Shown one piece after another: positions 1 through 11,218 of a DNA stretch of 64,000 bases (positions within the stretch are counted from its first letter, which is position 1; each line of letters opens with the position of its first letter). Position numbers and translations under genes: made by a program. Origin of the DNA: Centroberyx gerrardi. Lineage: Eukaryota > Chordata > Actinopteri > Beryciformes > Berycidae. Below the pieces are notes generated by a model. It did not search any database, was not told where the DNA came from, and worked only from the letters and a program-made list of their open reading frames with translations. The stretch covers positions 27,124,885-27,188,884 of the forward strand of contig NC_136003.1 of the NCBI RefSeq assembly GCF_048128805.1, read 5' to 3'.

Positions 1-611
1 GGTCAGTTTGGGCCAAATTTCCAGGGCCATTTTTATATTCCAGTCCATCACTGCTCTGCAGGGTATTGTGGTTCATACAAGAATGAAGTGTAGACTGATA
101 AAATGTGGTTGAAAATGTCGTTGTCCATTACAGTTTTGACAGTGGCATTCCTCTCTGCAGCCATAGTTACCTCAGCTTTTGCAAATAAATAGAGTGCACT
201 AACTGGCTAATTTTCAGGCTTTTCATTCAACAACTCATTTTCAAAGTTTTTGATTTTAAGAACTCCCTTCACAAAAAGCTCCCAACACCGAGGGGGTGAA
301 GCGTGGAGCCAACAGAGAGTCATCCTCTTACAGTCGTAGTTTTTAAAATTATTGTGCAATGATTCATGACCAAATTTTGGCATAGTAACTCCTGACACCC
401 AAACTTTGTTTATTATTTCCACTCAGAGGCCCTTGGCGCTCCTACCGTATGTTTGCGGTGTTGTTTTCCTTGAAGCCACAATAGAACAACTTTGTAGAAA
501 ATTGTGAAACTAGGTAGATATTCTCATAATATTTTCATCAAGTGTGGCTTTTTGGGGTGTACAATTTCATATACACTGGAAGTCTTTGGCAGTTATTAAT
601 CAGCATAAAAT

Positions 612-1483
612 CAAGGGCGTGTCTACGGGGTGGCCAGGGCCACCCCTGAAATATGATTGACCACCCCAGGTGCCACACCAGTATCCTGAGTTGTGATTGG
701 CTGATGATGTTAGAGGCGGGACCATCAAGCCAGTGGATTTTTTTTTTTCCAAAAACTATGCTCCTGTGTTCCAAGAAACACACCAAGGGGAGCAAAGAGA
801 ATACGGAAATTACGGATTTTTTTAATGTGACAAAAAAAAACAACTATGCCTGACCAAACTGAATGGCAAAGATAAATGCAGCACGCACCTGAAGATAAAA
901 ACCAAGAGGTAATGTTAGTAGCCTACATTTTTTATATGCATACAGTAGACAGTGATGCCTGATAATTCTGGTTCTTTTCAACCTGGGCCTTGTACGGAAG
1001 AGGATTAGGGCTACACGTGAAAAATGTATTTGAGTTCTGAGAATCTCATAATTCTGAGAATAGAATCAGAATTCTGAGTTTAAAGTTAGATTTCTGAGAA
1101 GAAGTCAGAATTCTGAGGAAGAAAGTCAGGAATCTGACTTTCTTCTCAGAATTCTGAGATTAACCTCAGAACTCAAATATTTTTTTCATGTGGCCCTAAA
1201 TCTCTTCTGTAGCCTTGTGCTCAAAATTTCATCACTTCACCGTAGAGCTTTCATACCTCCAGATAGCCGGGAGCGCTGCTGTCCAGCAGGTCGGCTATAA
1301 ACACATAAGGCAAACACAATCCCCAACAGCTGAATCCAAAAAGCGATTAAAACACTTCCTTTCAACACCCACACAACAGTGGGACCTGCCTACATCCTTC
1401 CTAAATGCCGCTCAGTGCCACCCTTGCTTGAGTCTGTGCCCCACCTCGGCCACCCCAGTCAAAATGGCCTGGACACGCCACTG
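612..1483. mobile_element. Non-autonomous hAT-like element, 8-bp TSD
   Basis: The element is flanked by an exact 8-bp direct repeat, CATAAAAT at 604-611 and 1484-1491. The same site is present once and unfilled in APOL copies B (42965-42972) and C (55194-55201), so this is an insertion specific to copy A. The ends are imperfect inverted repeats: CAAGGGCGTGTCT on the left and CAGTGGCGTGTCC on the complement of the right end. An 8-bp duplication with CA..TG termini is the hAT pattern. There is no transposase reading frame, so it must have been moved in trans. Confidence 0.8.
993..1211. mobile_element. Palindromic MITE nested in the hAT element
   Basis: The two halves are inverted copies: TACGGAAGAGGATTAGGG at the left pairs with the complement of the right end, and the interior is built from the short motif GAATTCTGAG in both orientations. 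The flanks share GCCTTG (987-992 and 1212-1217), a plausible target duplication. A partial relative is at 45717-45780. It should fold into a long hairpin. The family is not assigned. Confidence 0.6.
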
Positions 1484-1602
1484 CATAAAATAGCTAGCTT
1501 GCCTAACATTTCAATAATGATATAAGGTTCTATACATGTCAGAGCACTGGAATTGAATGAAATGAATGAAAACTTTCCTCCAATCTCTTTTCTCTTTGTC
1601 AG

Positions 1603-2572
1603 GATGGACCAGGACTTTAGGCTAGTGTTCTTGTTCCAGGAAGTGTCAAGTTCTGGCTTCATCAGTGAGTTCAGCCAGCGACAACCCAGGATGCTTGAGT
1701 TCCTAACCAACCTGGAGGAAAGTGCTGTCCAACTCGACAGGATGAAGAAGGGGGCGAAGATCTCCAGTGTGACAGGCAGCTCGGTGGGGGTGATTGGCGG
1801 TGTGCTTACCATCGTTGGGCTGGCGTTAGCCCCTGTAACAGCTGGGGTGTCTTTAGCGCTGACCATGACTGGAGTTGGGATGGGAATAACCAGTGGAGTC
1901 AACAGCGCAGTCACTGCAGGCACAGAGATTGGAGTCAATCGTAAACACCAAAAGAAAGCCAATGAAGTCTTCCAAAGCTTTATGGAGGATGTGCAGAGTC
2001 TCCAGGATTGTCTAGAGGAGGTGTCCAGTCAAACAGTCACCAGAATGGAAGTGAGTAATGTGGATGTGGCCCTGGGAGTAGGCAAGGTGCTTACTAATGC
2101 TGGTGCTATTGGAAAAGGCATTGATTCCATTGTTGATGGCGTCTCCGCTGTGAAGATGTTGAAAAGTGAAGAGCTGATTACAAGTGCTAGCAAGGTGGCC
2201 ATCCAGGAAGGTAAAGCATTACGTAATGTGCCCAAGGTGGCCTCAGACATCCCAGACATAGGACAGGCAGTAGCCAAAGGGCCTCTTGCCCTCTCCAAGT
2301 CAGCCAGAGCTGGTTTCATCACGCTCAATGCCCTTTTCATTGGCTTGGACATCTTCTTCATCTGCAAAGACAGCATCAGTCTGGCCAAAGGCAGCAAGAG
2401 TGATGTCTCACAGTTCATCAGAGCCAGAGCTGCACTTTGGCGCTCTGAGCTGGACTCATGGCAGAGGATCCATGACTCCCTGGGTGAAGGCGTGCTGACA
2501 TCAGAGAAGAACCAAACTATTCTGGAGATGTCATTTTATCCAGAGAGGGAGATAAAAAACACAGAGAAATGA
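1603..2572 (+). CDS. Apolipoprotein L-like protein, copy A, terminal exon (partial gene)
   Basis: This is the last exon of an APOL-family gene: one base completing a split codon, then 322 residues and TGA at 2570-2572. The exon starts MDQDFRLVF, right after a TTTGTCAG acceptor. Exon residues 58-105 form a glycine-rich hydrophobic stretch, and residues 236-255 form a second hydrophobic helix followed by ICKDS. This arrangement is typical of the APOL membrane-inserting region. Mammalian APOLs bind lipid and can form ion-permeable pores in membranes; the fish role is inferred only. Copies B and C show that three more coding exons are expected upstream, outside the window. The exon is intact. It resembles copy C more than copy B between exon residues 160 and 190. 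Confidence 0.85.
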
Positions 2573-3180
2573 AATTTCCATCTGATCCAGTGGAGGAGAA
2601 AGTGAAAGAAAAATAGTTTTGCATTATACAGTAGCACAGTCAGTGATTAGATTATTGTTATCTCTGTTATTATTTGTGGCAACAATCACATTGTGGCTTT
2701 TTGCTAACTCTAAAATCATATTTAGATCAATCTGATGTCAACACACGTGTGGCAATTAATTCACACTTATAGCTAGAAATCACTTATGATCATCCGTTGT
2801 ATCATCAAAATGTCTCTTTGAGGAATTCTTAATTAACTGTGATTTTCATACCATACCATAACCATTTTACTCAATTCACTCTAATGATCAGATGTCCATT
2901 GTATTTTTTTCCTCTTCTTATTTTATACTCCTTTTGCCATTATGAAGCTTGTTTCACTATATATGCCTTATATTTGTCATTCAATGATACATACTTTGAG
3001 GATTGTACTCAGAAGTGATGAGTTGAAAAATATGAGTAGTACCATCTCTGAAACAGGCGAGCAACACAAAGTTGTAGCCTACACACTTTTGTAAATTTTA
3101 GTACATATTTTATTCAAATGAGGTATAATGTAGTGTCATAAAATTATGTGAGATCTATTTTATCAGTGCAATTACATAAC
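2573..3180 (+). other. APOL-A 3' flank
   Basis: This AT-rich sequence is homologous to the 3' flanks of APOL-B (from 44054) and APOL-C (from 56343), so the duplicated unit extends beyond the stop codon. It probably includes the 3' UTR, though I see no convincing AATAAA near the stop. No gene is seen. Confidence 0.5.
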
Positions 3181-3654
3181 TTTTTTAAATTTATTTTTTT
3201 AATACCTTGCTCCCTCCTCCTGCTCCCAAGCCTCTTACTTGCATCCGCTCTCGGTAAGATACACAATTGCCGGGCGGGTCTGGGGGTCCTCCCCCAGAAA
3301 AAAAAAAATAGTAATTTAAAACAAATTTCCTGCATTTCTACTCCACCTAACCTTTTGGATTAAGTCAAGAAACAGCAACCCTGTTAACCAAAAATGTAAA
3401 ATTATGTTATATTACTAGATTTCAGCATTGAGGTACTTACATTCATGATTTTGCATAGGCATACTAACCTAAAAACCTATTATTGGGAATCGCGAGAAAG
3501 TTTCAGAGCGACAGACACAGAGCATCCCCGTAACCATAGTAACTCACTCTCACTCCTGCCTGCCTGCCTGCCAATCCCAGGGTCCTATTTCAGACCATTA
3601 ATTCAGTGATCAGCCCCCCTCCTTCTCAACCGATTGAGGCCACTCCATAAAAAT

Positions 3655-5455
3655 GTGAAGAGTTTCTTCTCCATTTTATTAATAAAATAGAGGAAATCCG
3701 GCTCCAGATTTCCCCTATTACTAGAGACCTCTGTATCTGTTTTGAACCCCTTGCCTTGTTGACCCATTTTAATCAAATCTCTCTGCTGAACTTAGAGGAA
3801 ACCATTGTGCGCATGAAATCCTCGTCCTGCTCACTTGACATTATCCCTGCCAGGTTCTTGAAAGAAGTTTTCCAGACTGTCGGCCCTAATATTCTTTCGA
3901 TTGTCAACAGCTCACTATCCACCGGCTCTTTCCCCTCCCGCCTGAAACATGCAATAGTTCAACCCTTACTAAAGAAATCATCCTTGGACCCTCTTGTTTT
4001 AAAATGTTTTAGACCAATTTCTAAGTTACCCTTTCTATCAAAAATTATTGAAAAGATTGTTTCCTCACAATTGATTAGTTTTATGAATAGAAATGACATT
4101 TTTGAGGAATTTCAATCAGGCTTCCGGGCCCTGCACAGCACAGAAACAGCTCTTGTAAAGGTCACTAATGACCTACAGTATTGCTTGCTGCTGATTCAGG
4201 TGCCTGTTCAGTTTTAATCCTCCTTGATTTGAGCTCAGCTTTTGATACGGTTGACCATAACATCTTACTCAACCGTTTTGAAAAATGGGTTGGCATTAGG
4301 GACTTGGATTGGCTTCGCTCATACCTTTCTGACAGAACTTTCTCGGTTGTAGTTGGAGAGGCCTCTTCCTCTGTTGCCCCTTTCACTTGTGGTGTTCCTC
4401 AAGGGTCAATTTTAGGTCCTCTATTGTTTTCTATGTACATGCTCCCTCTTGGTAAAATTATTGGTCATCATAATATCCAGTTCCATTGCTATGCAGATGA
4501 TACCCAGCTCTATGTACCACTTAAACCCGGTGAAGCAGGTAACTTACCCCAAATTATGGCTTGTCTCAATGACATTAAATGCTGGATGACACAGAATTTC
4601 CTCCAGCTACATGATGCTAAATCTGAGATCATTTTAATCGGCCCCCCAAATTCCATCAGTTTTTTTCAGAGTCATCTTGGAAGCTTATCTGCCAACATTA
4701 AACATACCGCCAGTAATTTGTGAGTGCTTTTGGATTCTGACCTTTCCTTTGATGGTCAAGTGACGAGAGTTGTGCAATCATATTTCCTTCAGCTGAGAAA
4801 CATCACTAAAATTAGATCATTTTTATCATACTCAGACCTTGAAAAGTTCATCCACGCTTTTATTTCTTCTCGGCTTGACTACTGTAATGCCCTTTACTCC
4901 GGGATTACCCAGTTGATGGTGTTGTGGACTGCTGTCTCTGTTTCGGGTGGCTGTTCTGTTCTTCGGTCTTTCTGCTCATCGGGGAGTCCTCTGTGTGCGG
5001 CGGTGGTGGCTTTGCGGACCTTGGGCGTTCTGGCTGTCGGGTTCTTGGGATGTTCGGGTGGGGCTTTGCCCCGTGCCTCCTGTGGCGCTTGCCATGGGTG
5101 CGGTTGGCTTGTGGGGGCGCTTCTCGCGGGCCTTGCGGTCGGGCTGTTCCCGCGGGTGCTCGATGGGGTTTGGATCGGGCGGTTGGGCTGGCTGGTCCGT
5201 CGGAGGCGGTGCTCGTCTCTGCAGACTCATCGGTCGGTTGTTGTCTTGGGGGATGGGGGCTGTTCTGTGCGCAGATTTGGCAGGAGGCTGGGGTTTTCGG
5301 ATTTTTTATTTATTTATGTTTATTATTCAACTGTTTTATTTATTTGATTGTGGTAAATTCTGCATCATTGATTTTGGGTTTTTTTATTGTATGTAAAGCA
5401 CTTTGTAAACTTTGCTTTTAGAAAAGTGCTATACAAATAAAGTTATTATTATTAA
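3655..5455 (+). mobile_element. L2-like LINE, decayed reverse transcriptase
   Basis: Three consecutive reading blocks (3756-4180, 4181-4723, 4724-4910) give an L2-type reverse transcriptase: [61 protein letters not shown] and the catalytic CYADDTQLYVPL. There is a frameshift near 4180 and a stop near 4721. The C-terminal part after LDYCNALYSGI is missing and a G+T-rich segment follows directly. The 3' end AAATAAAGTTATTATTATTA (about 5436-5455) is typical of L2 elements. Copy B lacks the insertion: its flanking DNA is continuous at about 44340-44370. Bases 3181-3655 carry further repeat-like sequence with no gene. Confidence 0.85.
4915..5300 (+). other. G+T-rich segment replacing the LINE C-terminus
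   Basis: The + strand is strongly biased to G and T over about 385 bases, unlike the AT-rich surroundings. All three forward frames are open for long stretches only because stop codons need A; the predicted peptides are low-complexity and look spurious. It sits between the truncated reverse transcriptase and the L2 tail, so it may be an L2 3' UTR joined by an internal deletion. Confidence 0.5.
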
Positions 5456-5544
5456 CTACAAATTTCTATCTCTGGATCATAAAGCACAGGAATAGGTAGC
5501 ACAGGTTTATTTACTGTACACTCACTCACTAGAGTTATACATGC

Positions 5545-5950
5545 CAATAGGGACATCTATAATTATTTTAGCAATTTTGAACCTGTATCACTGTCATTTT
5601 TATTTGAAACTATATCCCACATGAAATCAACCATGTGCATCCTTGATATTATCCCCACTAAATTTCTTCAAGAGGTTATTAACACAGGTGGGCCACGTAT
5701 TTTATCGGTTATTAATAGCTCTTTAGAGAAAGGCATTTTTCCTATGTTTTTAAACATGCTGTGTTTAAAGAAACCAAACCTTGATCCCTCTGTTCTTAAC
5801 AATTTTAGGCCCATTTCAAAACTTTCATTTTTATCAAAGGTTTTAGAGAATGTTGTATCAACCCAGCTTTTAGCTTTTGTGTCATAACATCTTTGAGAAA
5901 TTTCAACCAGATTTAGAGCTTGACATAGTACAGAAATTGCCCTCCTTAAA
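5545..5950 (+). mobile_element. Second L2-like LINE fragment
   Basis: The block at 5621-5887 encodes CILDIIPTKFLQEV, NNFRPISKLSFLSKVLE and a stop. It is homologous to the N-terminal part of the reverse transcriptase in the 3655-5455 element (DIIPARFLKEV, FRPISKLPFLSK) but belongs to a different subfamily. It ends in sequence matching the region before FDTVDHN. It is truncated at both ends. Its left flank (5456-5530) is APOL 3' flank shared with copy B. Confidence 0.7.
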
Positions 5951-6540
5951 GGATAAGGCCGGTGTTTTTTAATGCATTTCTTACCGTCAACAAATCCTAT
6001 GAAAATAACAAAATCAGCAATTTGTTATGCTAACAAGTCTCGTCCATGTAGCCGATGCCCAATGCAGCCATGTCCCAGTAGCCATAGAACTCCACTGTAT
6101 TAAAAAAAATATTAAAAACACGTCACAGAGCCATGCCGTTGATCTGGGCAACATATTTCATCATCACGATGCACCGGGCCGGCCGACTTTTTCCTCAAAC
6201 AACTTAATAAGCCGGCTGTAAACACGTTTTCGATCTCAGGAAAGTAGTTCTGTAGCACCGAAAATAGTCCCCGTCGTAATGAAGAATTCGTTCCCATTTG
6301 AATCTGATTTGGTAATAACTACAACAGCCTGACTTTTCATGGGAACAGTTAGCGATTTTTAAAATTGAAACTATGTCTTTGTGAGCTGTATTTAAAGGTT
6401 TTTAGCTTACAATTGGAGCCAATGACTTCCGGTTTGAAGGCTAAAAAGGGAACATGGGAAGTCGGAAAGTAATGGGAGTAGAGCAAACGCATTGTTGATT
6501 TTGTTATTTTCATAGGATTTGTTGATGATGGGGTACCGTC
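5950..6540. mobile_element. MITE with inverted arms
   Basis: Bases 5981-6018 and 6493-6535 are inverted copies sharing CAACAAATCCTATGAAAATA. The left flank contains TTAA at 5946-5949, a common target site for fish MITEs, but the right terminus is not clear. There is no coding capacity in the interior. Confidence 0.5.
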
Positions 6541-6649
6541 AGTTTCCAGTTTCTGGAGTTGTGGCAAATCTGCTGACAGAGGCATACCAGATCTGCTGCA
6601 GTAGGCTAAGTAAAACACTCTCACACACGCGTATGGTAATCAGTTATGT

Positions 6650-6780
6650 ATATCACAGACACAACGGTACGACCAAAACAAAGATAAAACGGAGACAGCC
6701 TGGTATAACATTGGGATGACTGGAGGTTTTCCAGGTCAGTTTCTTATTTAATTTATACTGCATAGTCTGCTTCTTCTTCT
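6650..6780. repeat. Dispersed repeat shared with 19168-19282
   Basis: The sequence containing GGATGACTGGAGGTTTTCC and TTCTTATTTAATTTATACTG occurs here and again at 19168-19282, where it lies upstream of SULT-1. Both copies end beside a CTTCTTC stretch. The family is unknown. Confidence 0.55.
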
Positions 6781-6844
6781 TTTTTATGAAGTAGCTCCCC
6801 TATGAACAAAGCTAGGCTACTGTATTTCATTTCACATGCGCTGT

Positions 6845-8190
6845 GGGCCTGTACAGGACCTGTATTTTTCAATCCAATCCAGTTAGCTTTAGTAATGTGT
6901 AATTTGTACCAGACGAAATTCAGGGAAATCCCAGCGTGAGAGATAGGCCAATATTTCATCTCACATCTCATCTTCACATATGGGGTGGGGATGGGGGTTG
7001 GTGGTACTCGAAGCAAAGGCAAAGTCCCTGCATCTAATATCATCAATTTCTAAACTTTCTTATGTCCACTAAATTTCTGGGGACAAAGAGGAGAAATGAC
7101 TGATGACTGACAAGATATCATTATTTGGTCAGTGTGATAAATTATTAGATGTAAGACACCAAACTATTTTGCACAGACGCACACAGAGGGAACACTGGTC
7201 CTGAAAGCTCCCCTGATGCGAAATATTTTTAGATATTACATCCAAATGTGTTTGCGGGGATTTTTGCTTGTTCTTTGGTTTCCATTTTAGTGATAAAAAC
7301 TGCAAAATCAGTTTTGGACTCAGGTTAAATTATGGCCACTGCCACAAATTTGGCTTTTGAAGCCTGGCCTTGCCTCACAAGGCAGAGCTCCCCTTCTGTG
7401 AGGCCTAGTGAGGAGGGAATACATCAGTCATCATTATAATAATCATACTCCTTTCAAAGCTTGAGATTTATGAGTGACTGGTTGGCATTTGGTGTCCAGT
7501 CAGCTCCATTCAGAGAGAGTGAGATAACTGAAGGGGATCAAGAGACTTTTGAAGTGGAAGGTGTAATCTGAGCAAAACAGAGTTGTTGGCTAAATCATCC
7601 TCCTAGAACGGTTAGGATGAGCTGAGTTAGGGGCAAAATAGCAGAAACACTGTAAAATAACAATAGATGAATATCAAGTAGCTAATAATGAGAAGGACCA
7701 TCCTTTGCCTCCAGAAGGGCTTCAACACTGCTTGTAATATCGTCTTCCAGGTGTTGAACTGTGTGCGGTGGATATTGGAGTTTTCTTCAAGAAGGAAAGC
7801 CTCCAGTTCTTTGAGGGATGAAGGAGGTGGAAATCTATTTCCCATGAAGGTTCAGTGATGTTTAGATCTGCTGATCAGGGCCGTGGAAGGAGTTCGGCTT
7901 CATCCTGCTGTTCATGAAACCACTCTTGAATTTGTTTAGCAGTGTGTTTGGGGGCGCTATCCTGTTGGAATATGGGAACAATGTGAGGGAGCAGTGTTTG
8001 CACCCTAGGGTGCTTCTGGTCCTGTAAAATGACTCCCAGCAGATGGCGCCATACCATTACAAATCCACCACCATGTTTGGCAACAGACATTACATTATGG
8101 GTTGATACCTTTGGCTTTCTCCAAACTTAAACCTGTCCAGATAAAAAGACAAAAAGACGACTGATGAGACGATGTTACTTTCTCTGGCGA
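6845..8190 (-). repeat. Repeat block containing a Tc1-like relic (copy 1 of 3)
   Basis: This roughly 1.3-kb block matches 33650-34960 nearly base for base and matches 47040-49720 in interrupted form. A more diverged relative lies at 31170-31400. The right half contains the Tc1-like transposase relic. The left half has no coding signal. Confidence 0.7.
7627..8090 (-). pseudogene. Tc1/mariner-like transposase relic
   Basis: The minus-strand block 8090-7875 encodes GGGFVMVWRHLLGV followed by IFQQDSAPKHTAKQIQEWF, the second catalytic Asp region of Tc1-like DDE transposases. The block 7845-7627 continues with PPPSSLKELEAFLLEE, the usual Tc1 C-terminal sequence. The two parts are in different frames, and the N-terminal DNA-binding domain and first Asp are missing. 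It is dead. Confidence 0.75.
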
Positions 8191-8950
8191 CAAACCACAC
8201 TGTAAAGAATTTTACTGTCAAATAACAGTAAATTACTGGCAGCACAGTCACCAGCAATATAGCCTACTATAATTCTACAGTATTCATACTGTTGAATGAT
8301 TTCACAGTCTATTACTGTAAAAATGAAATGCAGTATATTTCTGTGTTTATAATTTACAGTAACATACTGGTTAGGGGGTTGCCAGCGGATTACTTTAAAT
8401 TCTCACTGTTTGGTGTAGACAGGCAGTACTGATAATACAATAACTCAATTTAGCAGTTTAGAATATCTAAAATATCAATCTTCAATGCAATTCATGTTAA
8501 AACCTTATTTTCTGTGGACTATCTACTTAAAAATATGCATTAAGAAAATTATGCAAAATAAGCAATTGATCAAGTATATAATCACAAGTATCAAACAGAC
8601 TTTTATTCAAAAAGGCAGTGTCAACATAAATACTGATACTGTTAAAACAAAAAACAGTTGGAAGACCCAGAGAAACAAACCAAAGAGATTTTGAGCAGCA
8701 AAATAAAAACTGCCTAATAGTGTCTGCTCAGAAGAACAATGGCAATAAACTAAAATTCTTTACATTGCAGGTCAGGGACTGCCCCTTACCAAACGTGAAA
8801 AACCTGAGACATGAAATGAGTTGTAACTCCTTCTAAATGATTGCTATAAGAGGAAATAAGTGCTTCACCTATAAAGAATCCTGTGAAGTATGCACGTTCT
8901 TTCTTAAAAAGCAGTTTAAAATATCTACAATATCAACATATACTGCAATG

Positions 8951-9665
8951 TGTTACGCCCCTGGTCTAAGGGAAACCAGGACCCAACACGTTCGGTGTGC
9001 CCCCCCCCCCCCCCTTCCCACTCCCAAGAATGGTCAGCCGCACCACAACCAACGTTCACAATGTAGCAGTTTTATTTTTTAAGGCTTTGGAGCTGAGCCA
9101 TGCCCAAAATAACAAACAAAACAATTCTAATTCAAAAACCCTAAACTTCCCTAACAAAAGAAATAAAGTTGAAACAAAAGACAAGGCTTTAACCTAACTC
9201 CTAACCAAACAAACAGGAGAAAAATGATTACAAAAAGAAAGGGCTTCTCACTCCTACTTACTGTTAATTTAGTGTAGACTATTCACAGTGCACAGTAAAA
9301 CAGATCTACAAGTTTTACAAAGTATCTAACACATCCTAGAGATTTCTACATCGGAACCCACAAGTTAGGCCTGCTCACAATACTACCAGCTAAAGAAACA
9401 CACAGCTCAACGATTCAGCAGGGCGGCCTCCCTTGTTGGAAATGGGAGTGAGCGAGGGGGAGGCAAGTTGGCCTCAGCTGGTTTAAATCCTCCACATTAG
9501 CCAATCAGACAGCAGCAATCCCGTCCCCTAAACCAATCCAGGAGAACACCAACACCTGAATCTCATCACACACACACTGAATGCACACACTGGAATGCAC
9601 ACATTGAAGAGGAGAGAAGAGAGCTGTTAACCCACACAACAACACAAATGACCAGAGTCATAACA
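8951..9665 (-). mobile_element. Solo LTR-like insertion
   Basis: The segment begins TGTTACGCCC and ends GTCATAACA, so it has TG...CA ends with a short inverted TGTTA/TAACA. It is flanked by AATG on both sides (8947-8950, 9666-9669), and the host repeat continues across it. AATAAA on the minus strand near 9070 suggests minus orientation. No internal retrovirus-like genes accompany it, so it looks like a solo LTR. A C-tract lies at 9001-9014. Confidence 0.6.
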
Positions 9666-9696
9666 AATGTACTGTACATAAGAACTCTACTGTAGT

Positions 9697-9797
9697 ATTA
9701 AAAACATTTTGAAAATATGCATTACTAAGAACATTTAGAAAATATGTATCACTAACAACATTTTGAAAATATGCATCATTAGGAACATTTGAAAAAC
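9697..9797. repeat. Short tandem array, unit about 27 bp
   Basis: Three to four degenerate copies of a unit containing GAAAATATGCAT and AACATTT follow one another. It lies just right of the solo LTR. No function is suggested. Confidence 0.6.
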
Positions 9798-9902
9798 GAA
9801 CTGTTCGGGCTCTTTTTACCTCTTAAAAGAGTCCTGTGAGGTAGGTGCATGCTTAACTTCAGGAAGAGTCTGAAGTCCTGATTCAATGAGGAATCTTCTG
9901 GG

Positions 9903-9969
9903 TCAGTTAGGGATGACCATTACCTGGCTGGTCGTTGTTCCTCTCCCTAGATTTACTCCAGTGCTGCCC
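9903..9969 (-). pseudogene. Duplicated relic of a SAM-protein terminal exon
   Basis: On the minus strand, an acceptor (TTTACAG) is followed by a short frame reading GSTGVNLGRGTTTSQVM and then a stop. It aligns with the start of the exon at 10368-10527 (RRFIGINPERGTKAGR) in position and in pattern G-[VI]-N-x-x-R-G-T. It appears to be a diverged second copy of that exon, lying downstream of it. Confidence 0.45.
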
Positions 9970-10179
9970 CTGTAAAATAGCAACAAACACAATAATTAAT
10001 CAAAATAACTCTAGAATCGGGAAGTATAACAATGCATAATCAATGGTTATAAAGCAGATAATTCCAGGCCTCACTTTTGAGCATATGTGACTGTTTTGTC
10101 TGTTTTGTGTGTTGGTAAAAATCACTACACCAAAGTATCTTGTGGCTTAATGTGGCAACTTCAGTCTGTCAAAAAAACA

Positions 10180-10180
<1 letters not shown>

Positions 10181-10230
<50 letters not shown>

Positions 10231-10248
10231 CGAGAGAGAGAGAGAGAC
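10181..10248. repeat. (GA)n microsatellite
   Basis: Near-perfect GA repeats occur here and again at 10329-10358. The arginine/glutamate-rich peptides they predict are artefacts. Confidence 0.9.
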
Positions 10249-10324
10249 GCAGGGCCAGATCAGCAGTTCAGCAAGTAAACACCAAGCCACAGCAATGATA
10301 CCAGCAGACAGTGGTGGGAGAAAC

Positions 10325-10360
<36 letters not shown>

Positions 10361-10367
10361 CACTGAC

Positions 10368-10527
10368 TTATATGAAGTCCCATTCAAAGTCAAGGAGGTT
10401 CTTCAGTAGTGGTGAGACTTGTGGATTGACTGTGGCAGACTTCTTCTGGACGATCGTACCTGTCTTCTTAGAGACCTTGCCCCGGCCGGCCTTTGTTCCT
10501 CTCTCTGGATTGATACCAATGAAGCGC
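10368..10527 (-). pseudogene. Terminal exon of a SAM domain-containing-3-like gene
   Basis: The minus strand shows an acceptor (TTTCAG) at 10528, then RFIGINPERGTKAGRGK and a basic stretch, ending LLDFEWDFI and TAA at 10368-10370. Its one-base phase joins exactly to the donor of the exon at 11219-11399. I recognise this ending from a multicopy fish protein often called sterile alpha motif domain-containing 3-like, whose biochemical role is unknown to me. The exon is intact, but the gene has a stop and lacks its central exon. Confidence 0.55.
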
Positions 10528-10595
10528 CTGAAATCAGAATAGTCTAAGATCAGAGACTGAATGGAAAACTATTAGATAACACTTTGTAGTCTTAA

Positions 10596-11119
10596 AGGGA
10601 TAGTTTGGGTTTTCTAACATAAGGTGATATGAGTACTATCCTGTACTGATATCATGAGGTATTTTGTGTAATTCCGCTGCTTTATTTTCCTATCAGACCT
10701 CTCTATCTTGGAACTATTGTCTTTGTTGAAAATTGCCAGTGTATTACTACGCACTGGAGCCAGTTCACATATTACGCCTCTATTCAAGCTTGTAGGCGGC
10801 GTGATATGTGAACCAGCTCCACTGCATAGTAATACACTGGCGTAATTCAACAAAGAAAATATTTTCAAGGTATAGAGAGATCGGACAGGAGCATCAAGTA
10901 GCAGAACTATTCAATATATGTTGTATTCTCTTGTGAATGGTTAATGTTTTTTTGTGTGTTGTGTTGTGGCTTAACATGTTTTTGTTACCTGACCCCATGT
11001 TCTGCTGCTCATTTGGCTGGGAGATTTCTGATCACAGGACTGCCTGCCTGAACTAATGTCCATGTCAGTACCAGTTATTAAGTAATACCATTTTATGTTA
11101 AAAGATCCAAACTATCCCT
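10596..11119. mobile_element. TTAA-flanked MITE inside the intron
   Basis: The element has perfect 13-bp inverted ends, AGGGATAGTTTGG, each bordered by TTAA (10592-10595, 11120-11123). This is the pattern of piggyBac- or Kolobok-type non-autonomous elements. The interior holds a long hairpin (10737-10843). It separates the two exons of the SAM-like gene. Confidence 0.75.
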
Positions 11120-11218
11120 TTAAGTGTGCAAAGTAATGATTTGTGGATATTCAGGTTTCAACAATTGCAAGTGTCCAAAAGAACTATAATGACGACAAGG
11201 AGATGAAAGGAGTCTTAC

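Larger units (their letters stand above)
1..1602 (+). other. Intron 3 of APOL copy A (5' part outside window)
   Basis: The first 480 bases match 54580-55080, inside intron 3 of APOL copy C, and 540-611 plus 1484-1602 match the DNA just before the last exon of copies B and C. The interval is therefore the end of the intron before the APOL-A terminal exon, and the earlier exons should lie left of the window. The 3' splice site is the polypyrimidine-AG at 1588-1602. A transposon occupies 612-1483; nothing else coding is seen. Confidence 0.75.

Noticed and set aside
2029..2418. Minus-strand open frames antisense to the APOL exons (also at 43510 and 55736)
   Set aside because: They are shadows of the conserved sense exon and have no independent start context or domain.
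4924..5421. Open frames of 149-207 codons in three forward frames
   Set aside because: They arise from a G+T-rich stretch poor in A, have low-complexity composition, and overlap one another inside a LINE.
10181..10366. Arginine/glutamate-rich frames
   Set aside because: These are translations of the (GA)n microsatellites.
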